A DNA stretch of 64,000 nt from Guadua angustifolia. Taxonomy: Eukaryota; Streptophyta; Magnoliopsida; Poales; Poaceae. The notes beneath the pieces were generated by a model. That model saw nothing but the letters and a program-made list of their open reading frames with translations, had not been told where the DNA came from and did no database searches. Positions 1 to 11,120 of this stretch are shown one piece after another; positions within the stretch are counted from its first letter, which is position 1; the number at the start of each line of letters is the position of its first letter. The position numbers and the translations under genes were made by a program. The stretch covers positions 73,796,224 through 73,860,223 of the forward strand of contig CM070502.1 in the NCBI GenBank assembly GCA_036346375.1, written 5' to 3'.

Positions 1-298
1 GCGAACAACTAGGGTGCGAAACTTGTTAGTTGCCTGTGGCAGTTGAAGGGTATCTACGCTTTTGATTATTTTTCCACTGCTGTTTACTTCTATTTTCAAT
101 CTAGCCCTGTGTGGTGTATTTATGTAAGGTGGACCATAAGGTCATTTAACAGTTGTACTGAACTTGGTGAAGTCTTTATTATATTATCGCTGAGTATGAT
201 TGTGATATTCGTCTATGTTGAGTCTGCGTGCACTAGCATGATTCTGGACTAGTGCGGAATACACAGAGGGTCCAGATTTGCATATTCAGGTCCCGACA
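1..298 (+). mobile_element. 3' end of a long Gypsy-type LTR (truncated by window edge)
   Basis: The segment ends in GGTCCCGACA at 298. Its last 60 bases follow the same order of words as the end of the solo LTR at 58378-61740 (TCTGGACTAG, CACAGAGGG, GGTCCCGACA), and both have GTTGCCTGTGG about 250-270 bases before their end. I infer the terminus of a related, older LTR whose 5' part lies outside the window. No coding capacity is visible. The short ORF in it has no recognisable domain. Confidence 0.6.
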
Positions 299-407
299 TC
301 AGTCATCAGCTACAACAGAAAAACAACAGACATCATTATTACTGCTCACCTTCAGGGCTATCCCTGGTTGCATCATCGACCCTAGAGTAGTCCCAAGCCA
401 AGTGGTT

Positions 408-1178
408 TCAGCACTTTAGCAGACTCGACCAGCGTGTTAGGAAATTCTGGGCGACGTGCCACCCAGTCAATCCCCTCTTCCTTAGCTTCTCGATCTTTTG
501 AGCATAATGGGCAGTGCGAGAGGTCGAGGGAGGAGCTTTCATCCAGAGGTCGATTGGGTTAAGGAGGGGTCGATAGGCTAGAGGGCAGTTTACCATGTCC
601 AAAGAGGTGATATAAAACCACCATTTCTTCTAGTCCGACTGCCAAGATGAAGTGACTGGAACAGAGATGTACACACTCGCTGCACCACTACGGAGGTGGA
701 GTTTGGCACCCCCAACGGCTTCATTTTTCATCGCCCTCTTCAGGTTATAAAAATGGTGAAACAAATCGAGGCTGGGCCTAATACCCAAGAAAGCCTCGCA
801 GAGATGAACGAACACGCTGAGCATCAAAATAGAGTTAGGGCTCAGGTGATACAGTTGGATTTGGTAAAAGTCCAGAACCTCAATCAAGAAACGAGAAGGG
901 GGAAAGCTAAGATCGCAGTGGAAGAAAGCCTCGAAAACCATGGTCTCATCCTTATCCTTAGATGCAGGATAGGTCTCATCGATTGACGCCCTCCAATAGG
1001 AGAACTCCCGAGGAGGGATGAAACCATTTGCCTCCAACTCCGCGAGATGCTTCTTGGTCATTATAGACTTCTGCTACACCTTCTGGAAAGTCTCATCATC
1101 AAAAACTCCTTTGGTTGTTTCAGGCTTCTTCTTCAACGACAAGGCAACTTTGGTGCTGGCAGAGGGATCGGACGCCAT
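408..1178 (-). pseudogene. Antisense additional ORF of element B, PF04195-like ('putative gypsy type transposon' domain), broken
   Basis: The minus-strand reading frame contains HLSPNSILMLSVFVHLCEAF followed by LGIRP. This is the hallmark block of the grass domain annotated as 'putative gypsy type transposon' (PF04195), and the same block is in the antisense gene of element A (LNPNSIL, HLCEAFLGIRP). The likely original start is the ATG at 1178, followed by a Lys-rich N-terminus. An in-frame TAG interrupts it before residue 39, and a second stop occurs at 630-632. The downstream part (602-408), with KLRKRGLTG, stays in the same frame. Its function is unknown even in intact copies. It is antisense to the inferred element strand, as is usual for Tat-lineage additional ORFs. 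I call it a pseudogene because of the two stops. Confidence 0.7.
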
Positions 1179-1487
1179 TAGAGACGAAAGTGAGGTGAAT
1201 CTACCAGGAACGATAGCACAAGGGTTCAAGGAAGCAAGACAGAGGCTTCAAAAGCAAAATTGAGGGCAGAAGGTAGAAAGGGCTACAGTTCCAAGTCTAG
1301 GAATTTATAAGCCAAAAAGCTTCTAAGTACAATGGTTCATTTGCCGCTCGACCTAGCATATTCCACTTGAGGCTTAAAGATTCCCAACTTGCTTGAATCA
1401 TTTGACCACAAGCAGGCGAGGCATTACTTGACCAAACTGAGTTTGGCAATAGCCGACCAAGCGCTCAAATGGACTCTCCACTAAGCA

Positions 1488-1502
1488 GAGTTCGGGGGCT
1501 AT
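1488..1502 (+). promoter_or_regulatory. Polypurine tract of element B
   Basis: Reads AGTTCGGGGGCTAT immediately before the LTR start TGTCGAATATCC. It is a typical Tat-lineage plus-strand primer site and fixes B's orientation as plus. Confidence 0.65.
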
Positions 1503-1808
1503 TGTCGAATATCCAAATATGGGATATGGACGTACGCCATAAATACAAGGACCATACCATATATGCTCAAGCAAGTATTAGGAAACTCCGAATATCACAG
1601 GCCCAGATTCTACGGGATAGGATATACGCGGAGGGGATATCTCCATGCCTGGGAGGATTCGATCGTTTTCCCATTGCGAGAAAACCTACTCGAACACGCC
1701 TAGCATCTAAACAAGTTTGGATGCACTACGAAGATATTAATGGCAATGGACTCCTCATTGACTACGATCCGATGTCTCTAAACCGACTACAACTCGACTA
1801 GGGCTACC

Positions 1809-3262
1809 TGAAAGCATTTAGGCCCCTATTTCAATTTGGTTTTGGTAATTAATGGCAATCAAGGTTAAAGGACAAACTTTTTCTATTTGAGTATACTAGA
1901 AACAGGTTGGTCCAAAATTCGAAGAACGTAGAAGCATGAAATGGATGAAGAAGAGAAGTAAACATTGATGAAAAAGCAACCAAGGTATAAAGATTAAGGT
2001 TTCATTTTTTAGATTTTTGCTGATCTAGGTGTTGAAGACAAATCAGGTTGATAGGTATAGTCACCATACTATCAAGCGGGATTTGATTCGTAGCTTGAAT
2101 TCCACAAAATGCATCCAAATGGCTCATTAATCTTGATAGTTCATTTTTGCATCAAATACTCTCTCGAAATCATGGGCTCTATGATAAAGCGGCACTACCG
2201 AAAATATAATGCGGTACTGCAGAGTTTTGCGTCAACACTAGCCAGATATCATCGGTAGTTTTTTTAACAGAAAGCATGACTTTCACATTTTCAAAGAGTG
2301 GCACTACCGGTTGCTTCATGTGATACTGCCAATTTTGTCGACAGTACCGCACATCCAGTATCGGTAGCTTTTTAACAGAGGAGATGCTTTTGTCGATTTG
2401 ATCTGTGGCACTACCGGTCTCATATAGTGGTAGTGCCAGCCTTGGGGAGAATTTTCATACAACGGCTAGAGCACAATGCATTTAATGCAAAAATTAGCCG
2501 TTGGAGCCAAAGTCAGCACTACCGACCCCTAGAGGGTGGTAGTGCCAGACTAGCTGAGATTTTAAATATCCCCCACCTGCATTGAAGCAGGGTCGATGAC
2601 TTCATTGAACTCATTTAGTGCCCAAGAAAGCTCCTCCACTCAAAAGTGCATTCAATTCTAGATCTTTGAGTTTGAGGAGAAAAATTTTCTGAGTGCATTG
2701 CATTAGTTGAGCCATTCGAAAGCACTCTAGAGCCTCAAGCAAACATTAAGTCTATTACTCTTGGAGGTTGCCACCTCCTAGACAGCTTGGAGGTGAGTGG
2801 TATTGGCGACCTTCTCAAGGAAGCTTGTGAGAAGGTCCGATCGGTTGTGAAGGCTAGGAGCTCGCCTACCTGGAGAGGGGAAGAGCTACCATGAGTGATC
2901 GAGTAAGGCTCAAGTGGGTGGAGCCGACTTGAAGGATTTCAAGTCACCTCAACGTGGATTAGGGGAGATCGGCAAGTCTCCGAGACCACAGGATAAAAAT
3001 TCGTGTCTCTCATTTTATTGTGTCTTATATTTATTTTATTTGTGCTCAATTCTTAACTCTAGCAAGTTTGAGTATTCTTGAGACTAGAATTCTTGATTAT
3101 CCACTTTTAACTTGCTAGAGTACTTGTGATCACTAGAAATCATAGTAGTAAAACTTTCATTATTGCAAATTCTTGGTTAGCAATTTAATTAAGTGCAATT
3201 AGAGTTACAATTTTAGAAACCTCCTATTCACCCCCCTCTATTCGGTTATCCTTGATCCTACA
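1809..3262 (+). mobile_element. Solo LTR of a Copia (SIRE/Maximus-like) element, TSD CTACC
   Basis: The 1,454-bp unit starts TGAAAGCATTT and ends CCTTGATCCTACA. It is flanked by CTACC at 1804-1808 and 3263-3267. Its 3' end (CACCCCCCTCTATTCGG ... GATCCTACA) matches in style the LTR end of element F (CACCCCCCCTCTAGGCG ... GACCCTACA), placing it in the same lineage. There are no internal genes, so this is a solo LTR from LTR-LTR recombination. Its middle (about 2190-2550) carries many copies of GGCACTACCG and the complement CGGTAGTGCC, just upstream of an AT-rich TATA-like run (TTTTAAATATCCCCC, about 2560). Confidence 0.85.
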
Positions 3263-3389
3263 CTACCTTGACTATATATAGATGAGGGAAGGCATCTCCA
3301 GAGGGAGGGAGGAAGAAGCAATTTTGAGATTACAAGTCACCCAGAGAGCTGATGAACTGTGCTTCGTTCTTCCTTAGCTATAACTTAGC

Positions 3390-3932
3390 TGTCGATGGTT
3401 ATTACCGACAATGAAGAAGAGGGAGTGGGGGAAGGCAGAAGATCTTGGCCCGATGGTAAAGCAGAACACTAGGAGGTTTTTTACCCAGGTTCGGGCTCTC
3501 CAATGGAGATAATACCCTAGTCCTGCTCTCGTTGTTGCTGTGCGTGTATCGAAGTTCTTGGTTACAAGGGACCTCTCCCCTCTCTGTACAAGGTTCTCTC
3601 TCTATATACATCGGACGGGGCATCCCCTGGGCATGGCCGGGGAGTCGCTGGGCGCAGCAGGTCGACAGAGCTGCGGAAGCCGTTGGAGATGGCAGGGAAG
3701 ACCATCCTGTAGCGTCCGACAAAACACAGTACCCTGCAGAGCAGCACCGATCGTTGCAGAGGCGCAGCTGCTACCCACCTGCTCCTGGCACCCGCGGTTC
3801 CCGCTCCTGCTTTCGCTGCACCTGTCCGGCTCCTTCTGGGACTCCCTCCCTTTTGTCAGGTGGGCTCGGTCCATCTTCATGGGCTGGTCAATTTGGCCCG
3901 CCAACTGGGCTCCTAGTCACGTGACTTCCACA
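3390..3932 (-). repeat. Element A 3' LTR
   Basis: The 543-bp LTR begins TGTCGATGGTTATTACCGACA on the plus strand and ends GTGACTTCCACA. It is followed by the polypurine tract (as seen on the minus strand) and preceded by TTAGC. ORFs within it are fortuitous. Confidence 0.9.
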
Positions 3933-3946
3933 GTAGCCCCCGAGTG
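3933..3946 (-). promoter_or_regulatory. Element A polypurine tract
   Basis: On the minus strand CACTCGGGGGCTAC abuts the 3' LTR. It is the characteristic Tat-lineage plus-strand primer. The same 14 bases recur at 8492-8505. Confidence 0.75.
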
Positions 3947-4084
3947 CTTCGAGACCGGGCCGTCCTACGTGGGTTTGCCCTTCGCCTGCGGTGGCTATTT
4001 CTCGCCGTTGGGTGTGTTGACGGGGAGGTCGCGATGGACTCAATTTTCTTGGCAGCTTCATCGTACGCTCCCGGGTTTGGTAGG

Positions 4085-4770
4085 AAGATGTCTGCACCCG
4101 GTCATGCCGGGACTCAACGTGGCTCATCACGGAGCGCGCCACCATTTGGCCCTCGGCCGAGTGGTACCCGTACATGTACGGCAGTCGGCTCATCATGGAG
4201 CGTACCTTGGATTCGGGTCTAGTGACGCCCACACCCGGTCATGCCGGGGCATAGCGTGGCTCGTCATGGAGCGCGCCACCATTTGGCTCTTGGCCGATTG
4301 GTACCCGTACACGCACGGGCGATCGGCTCATCATGGGCGTACCTTGGATTTGGAGTGCGTGACGCCTACACCGGTCATCTTTGGGGCATAGCGTGGCTCG
4401 TCATGGAGCGCGCCACCATCGCTCTTGGCGATTGGTACCGTACATGTCGGCGATCGGCTCATCATGGGCGTACCTTGGATTTGGGTGCGGTGACACGTAC
4501 ACCGGTCATCATGCCGGCATAGCGTGTTTCGTCATGGAGCGCGCCACCATTTGGCTCTTGGCGATTGGTACCGTACATGTCGGCGATCGGCTCATCATGG
4601 GCGTACCTTGGATTTGGGTGCAGTGACGCCTACACCGGTCATCTTGGGCATAGCGTGGCTCGTCATGGAGCGCGCCACCATTTGGCTCTTGGCCGATTGG
4701 TACCCGTACATGTACGGCAGTCGGCTCATCATGGAGCGTACCTTGGATCCGGGTCTGGTGACCCAATATT
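4085..4770. repeat. Tandem repeat array in element A 3' untranslated region (about 5 units of 130-137 bp)
   Basis: The word CGTGGCTCGTCATGGAGCGC (with variants) recurs at about 4118, 4255, 4392, 4523 and 4653, giving periods of 137, 137, 131 and 130 bp. Each unit also holds CGGCTCATCATGG.GCGTACC and CACCGGTCAT. The array lies between the PPT and the antisense gene. Tat/Ogre elements are known for variable tandem repeats here, which can seed satellite DNA. The ORFs across this block are repeat artefacts. Confidence 0.9.
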
Positions 4771-5052
4771 TGATTCCGTCTTCGTGGCATCCAGTATACG
4801 ATCCGGCATGGGACGCGTTGCGGGGTGCAGACCGAATCCGGGCGAGTCGCACCCCAGGTCAAACTTGGTAGCGACGGGCCCTATGTCCGGCGAGAATTGT
4901 TGCCCTTTATAGTCCCCTGGAGCCGCACCAGATTAACCCATTCTCGCGCTCCACGCCTCTCGCCTCTTCGTCTCCAAAAACCCATCGTCCTCCCCGCGAG
5001 CTCCGTCGCTAGGGTTAGCCGCCGTCGCCGCTTTCTGCTCCTTGTGCCGCCG

Positions 5053-7746
5053 ATGTCGTCCCAGGAAATGCCGAATCCGCCACCCCAGGACCCCGCCGCG
5101 CTGCCCCCGGCCCACGATTGGGTCCCTTCCACGCTGACGGAGGCGCATTTGGATGCGATGGTTACCATGGGAGTGATGCCGCCGGCGACTCTGATCAGCG
5201 CCCGCCCGGCCTGCGGTGAGTTCTACCCCACTCCCCGCTGCGAAGAAATCGTCGTCTTCGAGTCCTTCTTCCAGCGCGGATTTGGGCTTCCGGCCGGCAG
5301 TTTCTTCCGCGGGCTCCTTTCCTACTATGGAGTCGAATTGGTTCACCTGAACCCCAATTCCATCCTTCACATCGCCGTCTTCATCCACCTCTGCGAGGCG
5401 TTCCTTGGGATTCGCCCGCATTTCAACCTCTTCCGCCACCTTTTCCTTCTCAAGCCCTTTCCGAGCAGGAGCTCGCCCAAGGCGGTTGGGGGCGCCGGCT
5501 TTCAACTGAGGGACGGGGCGAGGAAGATCTATTTCGCCATCCCCTTCAGGACCTCAAACAAGGGGTGGCACCGCGAGTGGTTCTACTGTGCCAACCTCGA
5601 GCCTTGCCTTCCGTCCTTCTCCGGAGAGCCCCCGAGAGTGTCCCCTTCTTGGACCGCGGTTCCTCCCGAGCACGAGATGGGGCAGGTGAACGAACTCCTC
5701 GCCTCGATCTCGACTTGAAAGAGGCGAGATCGACCGGCGTGAGGATCCTTTCCAACTTCATTGTTGGGGTGCGACCCATCAAGGAGCGGATATTCTTGGG
5801 GTATGAGTACCGGGAGGATGACCCCACACGGGAGGTTGCCAAGGCTATCGATCGGGAGTTGCTCGTAATCCGGATGAGCGACCTCCTGGCCCCGGACGTT
5901 GCCATCCTTCCGCCCCACACTCCGAGCGCCTTCTGCTTGACGAATCCGCCTCCTGCGGTGAGTGCTATGCCCTCGTAGTGGTTTCTGCATCTTTTCGCCA
6001 TTCGACTGCTAACCGGGTTCACCCCCTTGGTTCGTCGCAGGACCGGGTGGTCTTTTCCTCAGATCCCCCTCTCGCCTGCGCCTCATCCTGCCAGGGTGCT
6101 GCGGTGAAACGTCCCGCCGAGTACGCGGCGGGGGAGCCGAGTGCCAAGAGGAAGGAGCCGAGTGCCAAGAGGGAGGAGCCTGTCACCGAGGGAATCGGCG
6201 AGCGGGAGCCGTCGCCGCTTTGCCCCCCCGAGGGCCCGTCCACTCGGAAGCCACCGGGCGCATACATCAAGAAGTCGGCCTCTCGGCCGCCCCGAACCCC
6301 AGCGACCCCGGACCTGTCCCCAAGCGGTTCAGCCACTCGGAGAGAGCCGAAAACGAAGATAAGGAGATCGAACAGGTTAGCTTCTTCCTTTCCCCTTTGC
6401 CCCTCTTTCCTCGTCACATGCTCAAGCTGTTCCTGGCGGTCAGGGCGCCGAGGGTGGGAATTCCCCTGAAGGCCCCTTCCGCCACACTTCGCGGCGAAGT
6501 GGGCGAAGGAGAAAACATTTTGCCGCCAAACCCGGGGTCTGGCGGTGGCGATTCTGCGTCGGGGCTGGCCGATGCTGGCCTGACAGCGCCCCCCGAGTCC
6601 GATGGTCCCAGGGCAATCACTCCACCTCCTGCGGGGGCCGCCGAGCCGACCGATATCAACCCCTCGCCGCCCGTGGAGGAGATCCCCCGACAGCCCCCGG
6701 CCGCTTCCAGTTCTCAACCCTCCCCCCGGATCTTCTTTTGTCATGAGGATAAATGGAAAGCTTTCGGCGAGGGGGACGAGAAGTTAAGAGAGGAACTTTA
6801 CCTGCACGCTATCAAGGGCGCCAAGCTGGTCCAGGTGAGCTGTCGTCCTTTCCTTATGCTCATGGCGGGCGGCATATATTCCTCATTTTTCCTGTGTTCT
6901 CCCAGGCGCTTGGAGAACGCTCCGAGGAGAGGGACGCACTCCTTAAGAAAATACTTCCCAAGGTGAGGGAGCACGAGGAGTACGAAGCCAACTTGGAGCG
7001 TGTCCAGCGCGAGGGCGAGGCTAAGCGGCTGGAGCTTTGGACCCAAGTTCAAACTCTGACCGAGGCGATCCAAGGTGGGTGCTTTATCTTCCTTCTGCTT
7101 GCCGACTGGTTCCTCATTGTCCCCCGACCTTGCCTCTGGTTTCAGGCTTCCGCGATCAGACCCAGGCGTTGCAAGACTCCGAGTCTCAGATGCGGGCCAA
7201 CAACTCCAGGCTAGCACGGGAGCTGGAGAGCATTCACCGTGAACAGATCCAACCGTTGAAGGACTCTGAAGCCCGGGCCCTAGCCGACAACGCCTAGCTG
7301 CGAGGCTGGAAGGTGCTTATCTCTCACTCAAGCCGTGTCCCTGTGTTAGTAATGTTTCTCACGACGATCCCGGGGTATCAAAGGGTCAAGAAGGAGTCGG
7401 AGGAGCAGTTGGCGCCCTCAAGAGGGAGGTGAGGTTGCTCATGAGCTTCACGGCGAGTTCCGTGACTCCATCAAGGGATGGCCGAGTTCCCGAGCCCCAG
7501 AGGAGCCGAGACGGCGATGACGAGGCTCTTCGTTGCTATCGGCGGAGTCTCAGGGGCCCACATCCGAAACGTCGACGACAAGCGCCACCAAGTGCTAGCT
7601 ATCGTGAAGTCGCTTTATCCCGGTGGAGCTAGAGGTCATATGAGGAGCTTCATTGCACTGTCGACGATGATCAAGCCGCTGCCCTTTTTGAAGAAGTCCG
7701 GAGCGTGGCCTCCTCTTTGGTGGAGAATTTAGAGTTGGACCCTTGA
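5053..7746 (+). pseudogene. Antisense multi-exon additional gene of element A (PF04195-like domain plus coiled coil), disabled
   Basis: Reading on the plus strand, opposite to gag-pol, I can follow exons 5053-5957, 6041-6375, 6444-6834, 6906-7074 and 7146-about 7313, then coding to a TGA at 7744-7746. The traced introns have GT-AG ends and compatible phases. Exon 1 holds the PF04195-like block (LNPNSILHIAVFIHLCEAF). Exons 2-3 are Pro/Ser/Arg-rich with basic KRPAEY and SAKRKE stretches (possible nuclear signals). Exons 4-6 are a long Glu/Arg/Leu-rich coiled coil ending SLVENLELDP. I place the start at ATG 5053 because homology begins soon after; an upstream in-frame ATG at 4825 lies in repeat sequence. 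Lesions: a one-base frameshift near 5710 and a premature TAG at 7295-7297. Similar antisense genes occur in Tat-lineage Gypsy elements; their role is unknown. Confidence 0.75.
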
Positions 7747-8053
7747 CTAATGCTGACTTGGACTTGTAATTATTACTTTTCTCCTGACGCTGTTACTGTT
7801 GATCATGAGTGGCCTCACCGTGTCCGAGAGGATTATTTCTTGCATCATGCCTCGCTGGCACCTCGTTCAGCCCCCCGGACGCTAGTGGGTTTTAATCGCT
7901 GCCTCAGTGCCCACGCGTTGTCAGAGGCGTTCCAACTTCCCGTAATGGTACGGCTGGGGTCTGTTTGTCTTCGGGCTTGTATTTAAGGGCGTTACTGCTA
8001 TCGGTGCGATCGCCCATTCTTCTTGCTTTCACCTTCTCGTCTTCTCACTTCCG

Positions 8054-8320
8054 ATGGCATCTTCATCAAGCTCTGTCGCTCCTGATGGTGAAGGTGCTCC
8101 GGCTTCTCCCTTGCCGCTGGTCTTCAGCTTCGGGGACGACGATCCCGCCCCGGAGGTCACCGAGGAGGAGCTTTGGGCGGATTACGACTTCATCCTTGCG
8201 GAGTTGGCGGCGGAGGAGGAGGCCGCCGCCCTGGAGGTCTTCCTCGAGGTCGTTCCGGCTCTTGCCGAGGTTGCCGACGTCCTCGCAAGGGCTTTGGCTC
8301 GAGCCCGCCGTGCTGCGTAG
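8054..8320 (+). CDS. Small acidic hypothetical ORF inside element A, antisense to pol
   Basis: The 88-residue ORF starts MASSSSSVAPDGEGAPASP. It is extremely acidic in the middle (EVTEEELWADYDFILAELAA, then an EEE run) and ends in an Ala/Arg tail. A TATA-like TGTATTTAAGG lies at about 7979-7988, some 70 bp upstream of the ATG. It follows the spliced antisense gene on the same strand by about 300 bp. I recognise no domain. Codons are strongly GC3-rich, like the antisense gene and unlike random intergenic sequence, which suggests it was once coding. It could instead be a detached exon of the upstream gene. Confidence 0.45.
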   Translation: MASSSSSVAPDGEGAPASPLPLVFSFGDDDPAPEVTEEELWADYDFILAELAAEEEAAALEVFLEVVPALAEVADVLARALARARRAA

Positions 8321-8937
8321 GTTTGGATGCTTTTAGGAAGGACTTTTGCAGGGAAACATGCGATCGGACATAATGTTCGATCTTATGGCGATATATATAT
8401 ATATGTGAACTATACATGTGAACTATGACCTTCTGGTTTTATCCGATATGCACAATGTCTTTTTGTTTGAATATTCCGCACGACGACTGGCGTAGCCCCC
8501 GAGTGTATGGCTAACTGCTAGACATGTACTCAAGCAGATATGCCCCATCGTTCGGAATTTGCTACTTGAGGTTAACGGTTTTAGAATTTAGTCATGATTG
8601 CCAAGGAAAAAAGCAACAAATTTTAGTCATGAAAGCGGGGGGTAAACGTTTGCATTCGGACACTGTTAGGTGATTGGTAGCCCCCGACTTACTGCTCACT
8701 TGAGTATCAGGTGAGTAGGAAGTCAAAAAACGACTAGGATTACAACGATCGATGGAAAGCATATTTTAAGTGTAAAAGCGGCGTAGTCGTTCTATGTTCG
8801 GTGTTGCCGAGTCGCGCGCCGTCTTCACGTTGGTCGATAGGCTCCTAGGCGCACCACCTGCCAGCGATGTAAGGACCTTCCCAACCCGGGAGAGCTTATG
8901 CTCAACTTTACGATTCTTTCTAAGAACCAGATCTCCT
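8321..8937. other. Non-coding spacer of element A with two extra polypurine-tract-like sites
   Basis: This is the stretch between the antisense genes and the end of integrase. GTAGCCCCCGAGTG at 8492-8505 repeats exactly the LTR-adjacent PPT complement, and GTAGCCCCCGACT at 8677-8689 is a near copy. On the element's sense strand both read as purine tracts. It also contains an (AT)n run near 8393-8404. No gene is seen. Confidence 0.6.
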
Positions 8938-10136
8938 TTAGAAAGCCCTACCTGGATGTTTGATGGCCGTGGTAGCGTCCGAGGCCTTGGAGGTATTTGG
9001 CCGACCGATGGATCTGACGTCTCTAGCCTCTTCCACTTTGTCGAGGTCCTCCAATCGGCTTTCTTCTGACTCGGCTTCTCTGTAGTTCCGGACCCGTTGT
9101 GATCCGAAAGCTAGTTCGGTGGGTAGGACCGCCTCCGAACCGTATACCAAGAAAAAAGGTGACTGCCCGGTAGCCCTGCTGGGGGTAGTCCTTAGCCCCC
9201 AGAGTACCGAAGGCAATTCTTTTAACCATCGTGCCACGTATGGCTTGAGTCGGTCGAATATTCTGGCTTTCAGGCCTTGTAGCACCATGCCATTGGCTCG
9301 CTCGACCTGCCCGTTGCTCCGTGGGTGTCCCACAGAGGCAAAGCAGATTTTGATCCCGAGATCCTCGCACCAGTCCTGGAATTCCTCACTTCTGAATTGG
9401 TATTTGTTGTCGGTGATGATCTGTTGATGCGCCGAACGACGATGATTTCTTGAAAGAATTCTCGGCTTTGACGCGGTGATGGCTGCGGCAAGCAGCCTCG
9501 ATCCATTTGGTGAACTTATCGATAGCAACGAAGAGGAAGGCGAACCCACCCTGGGCCTTCTTTAGTGGCCCGACAATGTCAAGCCCCCAGACCGCGAATG
9601 GCCATGTGATCGGGATGGTTTGCGACTCTAACGCGGTATGTGAATTTGTTGGGCGAAGAACTGACAACCTTCACAAGTGCGCACGATATCCTCCGCGTCT
9701 GTGACGGCGATTAGCCAAAAAGAATTCTTGCCGGTGAGGCTTTGCCGACCAATCTTGGATGCAGCGTGGTGTCGCAAATTCAGAGTGAATCTCTTTAAGG
9801 AGGCCCTCCTTCTTGCTCGATATGCATCGCCTTAAGATCCGGAAGCTCTTTGAAAAAGCTCCTCCCGACCACCGCGTAGCTTTAGCCGCCGTCACGATGC
9901 ACTCGGCCCGCCGCGATCTTGAGGAGCTCATCTCTCGAGAGTAATCCGGGTAAGGCCTTGTCGGTCGGGATTAACGACCAAAGACTTCCGCCCGATGGTT
10001 TCTCCCGGTGGCCCGACTCCATGGGCGGCAGCGATCGACTGTGAAGTTCCTCTACCAAGACTCCGGCAGGAACCAGGGCCCGACTGGAGCCTAGCCTGGC
10101 GAGCTCGTCCGCCATCTCGTTGTCCCGACGCAGCAC
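8938..10136 (-). pseudogene. Element A integrase (degenerate)
   Basis: Minus-strand fragments carry the retroviral-type integrase core: WGLDIVGPLKKAQGG (first catalytic Asp) at about 9590, IITDNKYQF (second Asp) at about 9420, and GHPRSNGQVERAN (Glu) at about 9320. These are followed by LWGLRTTPSRATGQSPF and GSEAVLPTE, typical of Gypsy integrase. The zinc-finger and linker part (9671-10136) is broken into short frames. Several frameshifts separate the pieces, so no functional protein is encoded. In an intact element it would insert the cDNA in the nucleus. Confidence 0.85.
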
Positions 10137-10242
10137 GTGGGTGAGCTCGAGTCCGTCGAACTTGTTCTCGGCTTATGCACCTCCACAGCGATCGCCGCCA
10201 TCTTTGTCATCCACGCACGACCACTCTTTTGCACTTGATTGA

Positions 10243-11002
10243 TTACCGGTACCGAGTCTCATGAGCCGTCAATCGCGGATACCGAGCGATATGGCGATCT
10301 GAAGCCCATGTATGGTAACCGTACTCGGCGTTATTTGACGCCGGGAAGCGGAGCTGGAGAACATACTTGAGGTTTTCCCCCGTCGGAGAAGTCAGCACGA
10401 CGCCCGCCCCCGCACCATTCAGCGTGAGGGAGCCGTCGAAATACATCGTCCAGTACTCGAGGTCCTCCACGGCTGCGGGCTCTTGTGTCTCAATCCACTC
10501 GGCAACGAAGTCGGCCAGCGCTTGAGATTTGATGGCCGTCCGGGGCTTGAAGGAGATTTCAAATGCTCCGAGCTCGACCGCCCACTTGGCGATCTGTAGG
10601 GTGGACTCCGATTATTGATGCTTCCCCAATCGGAAAGATGTCACCACCGAGGCGGGTGCTCTTGAAAATAATGCTTGAGCTTCCGAGAGGTGAAGCGATG
10701 CAGCGTCTGAAGTTTACGCACTTGAGGTACCGCCCCTTAGACTCGCCCAATACTTCACTGACGAAGTAAACCGGACGTTGAACCCTCTGCGAGTGCCCTG
10801 CCTCCTCTCTTTCTACTACAATCGCCGCGCTGACCACATGGGTTGTGGCCGCTATGTAAAGCAGGAGCGGCTCTTCTGGTGTCGGTGCGACCAGAATCAA
10901 AGGAGTGGTCAGGAGCGACTTTAGGTCTTGAAGGCTTGTTGCGCTCAGGGTCCATCGAAGTTGTCTTGCTTCTTCAAGAGCTTGAAGAACGGCATTCCCC
11001 AA
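10243..11002 (-). pseudogene. Element A RNase H region (degenerate)
   Basis: The fragment at 11002-10559 contains the RT-connection/RNase H start (LYIAATTHVVSAAIVVEREE, RPVYFVSEVL). The fragment at 10470-10243 carries YWTMYFDGSLTLNGAGAG, the DGS-type start of a second RNase H domain. Dual RNase H modules are usual in Tat-lineage elements. The frames are interrupted between them. Confidence 0.8.
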
Positions 11003-11120
11003 GCCTTAGCGGAGATGAACCGCCGAAAGTGCCACCATACATCCCGTGAGCTTTTGGACGTCTTTTTGGCAAGTCGGCGGCTTCATCTTGAGGATGGTGT
11101 TGATTTTCTCGGGATTTGCT

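Larger units (their letters stand above)
299..1502 (+). mobile_element. Element B: internal remnant of a plus-oriented Tat-like Gypsy retrotransposon
   Basis: This stretch lies between the LTR tail at 1-298 and an LTR start at 1503. It ends in a polypurine tract (GTTCGGGGGCTAT) directly before TGTCG, so B's sense strand is plus and the LTR at 1503 is its 3' LTR. The only coding material is an antisense gene fragment (408-1178), in the place where Tat-lineage elements carry additional antisense ORFs. No gag or pol is present; they lie outside the window or are lost. 1180-1485 shows nothing else recognisable. Confidence 0.6.

Noticed and set aside
3532..4912. Several overlapping ORFs on both strands
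   Set aside because: Caused by the LTR and the tandem repeat array; repeated peptides mirror the repeat unit.
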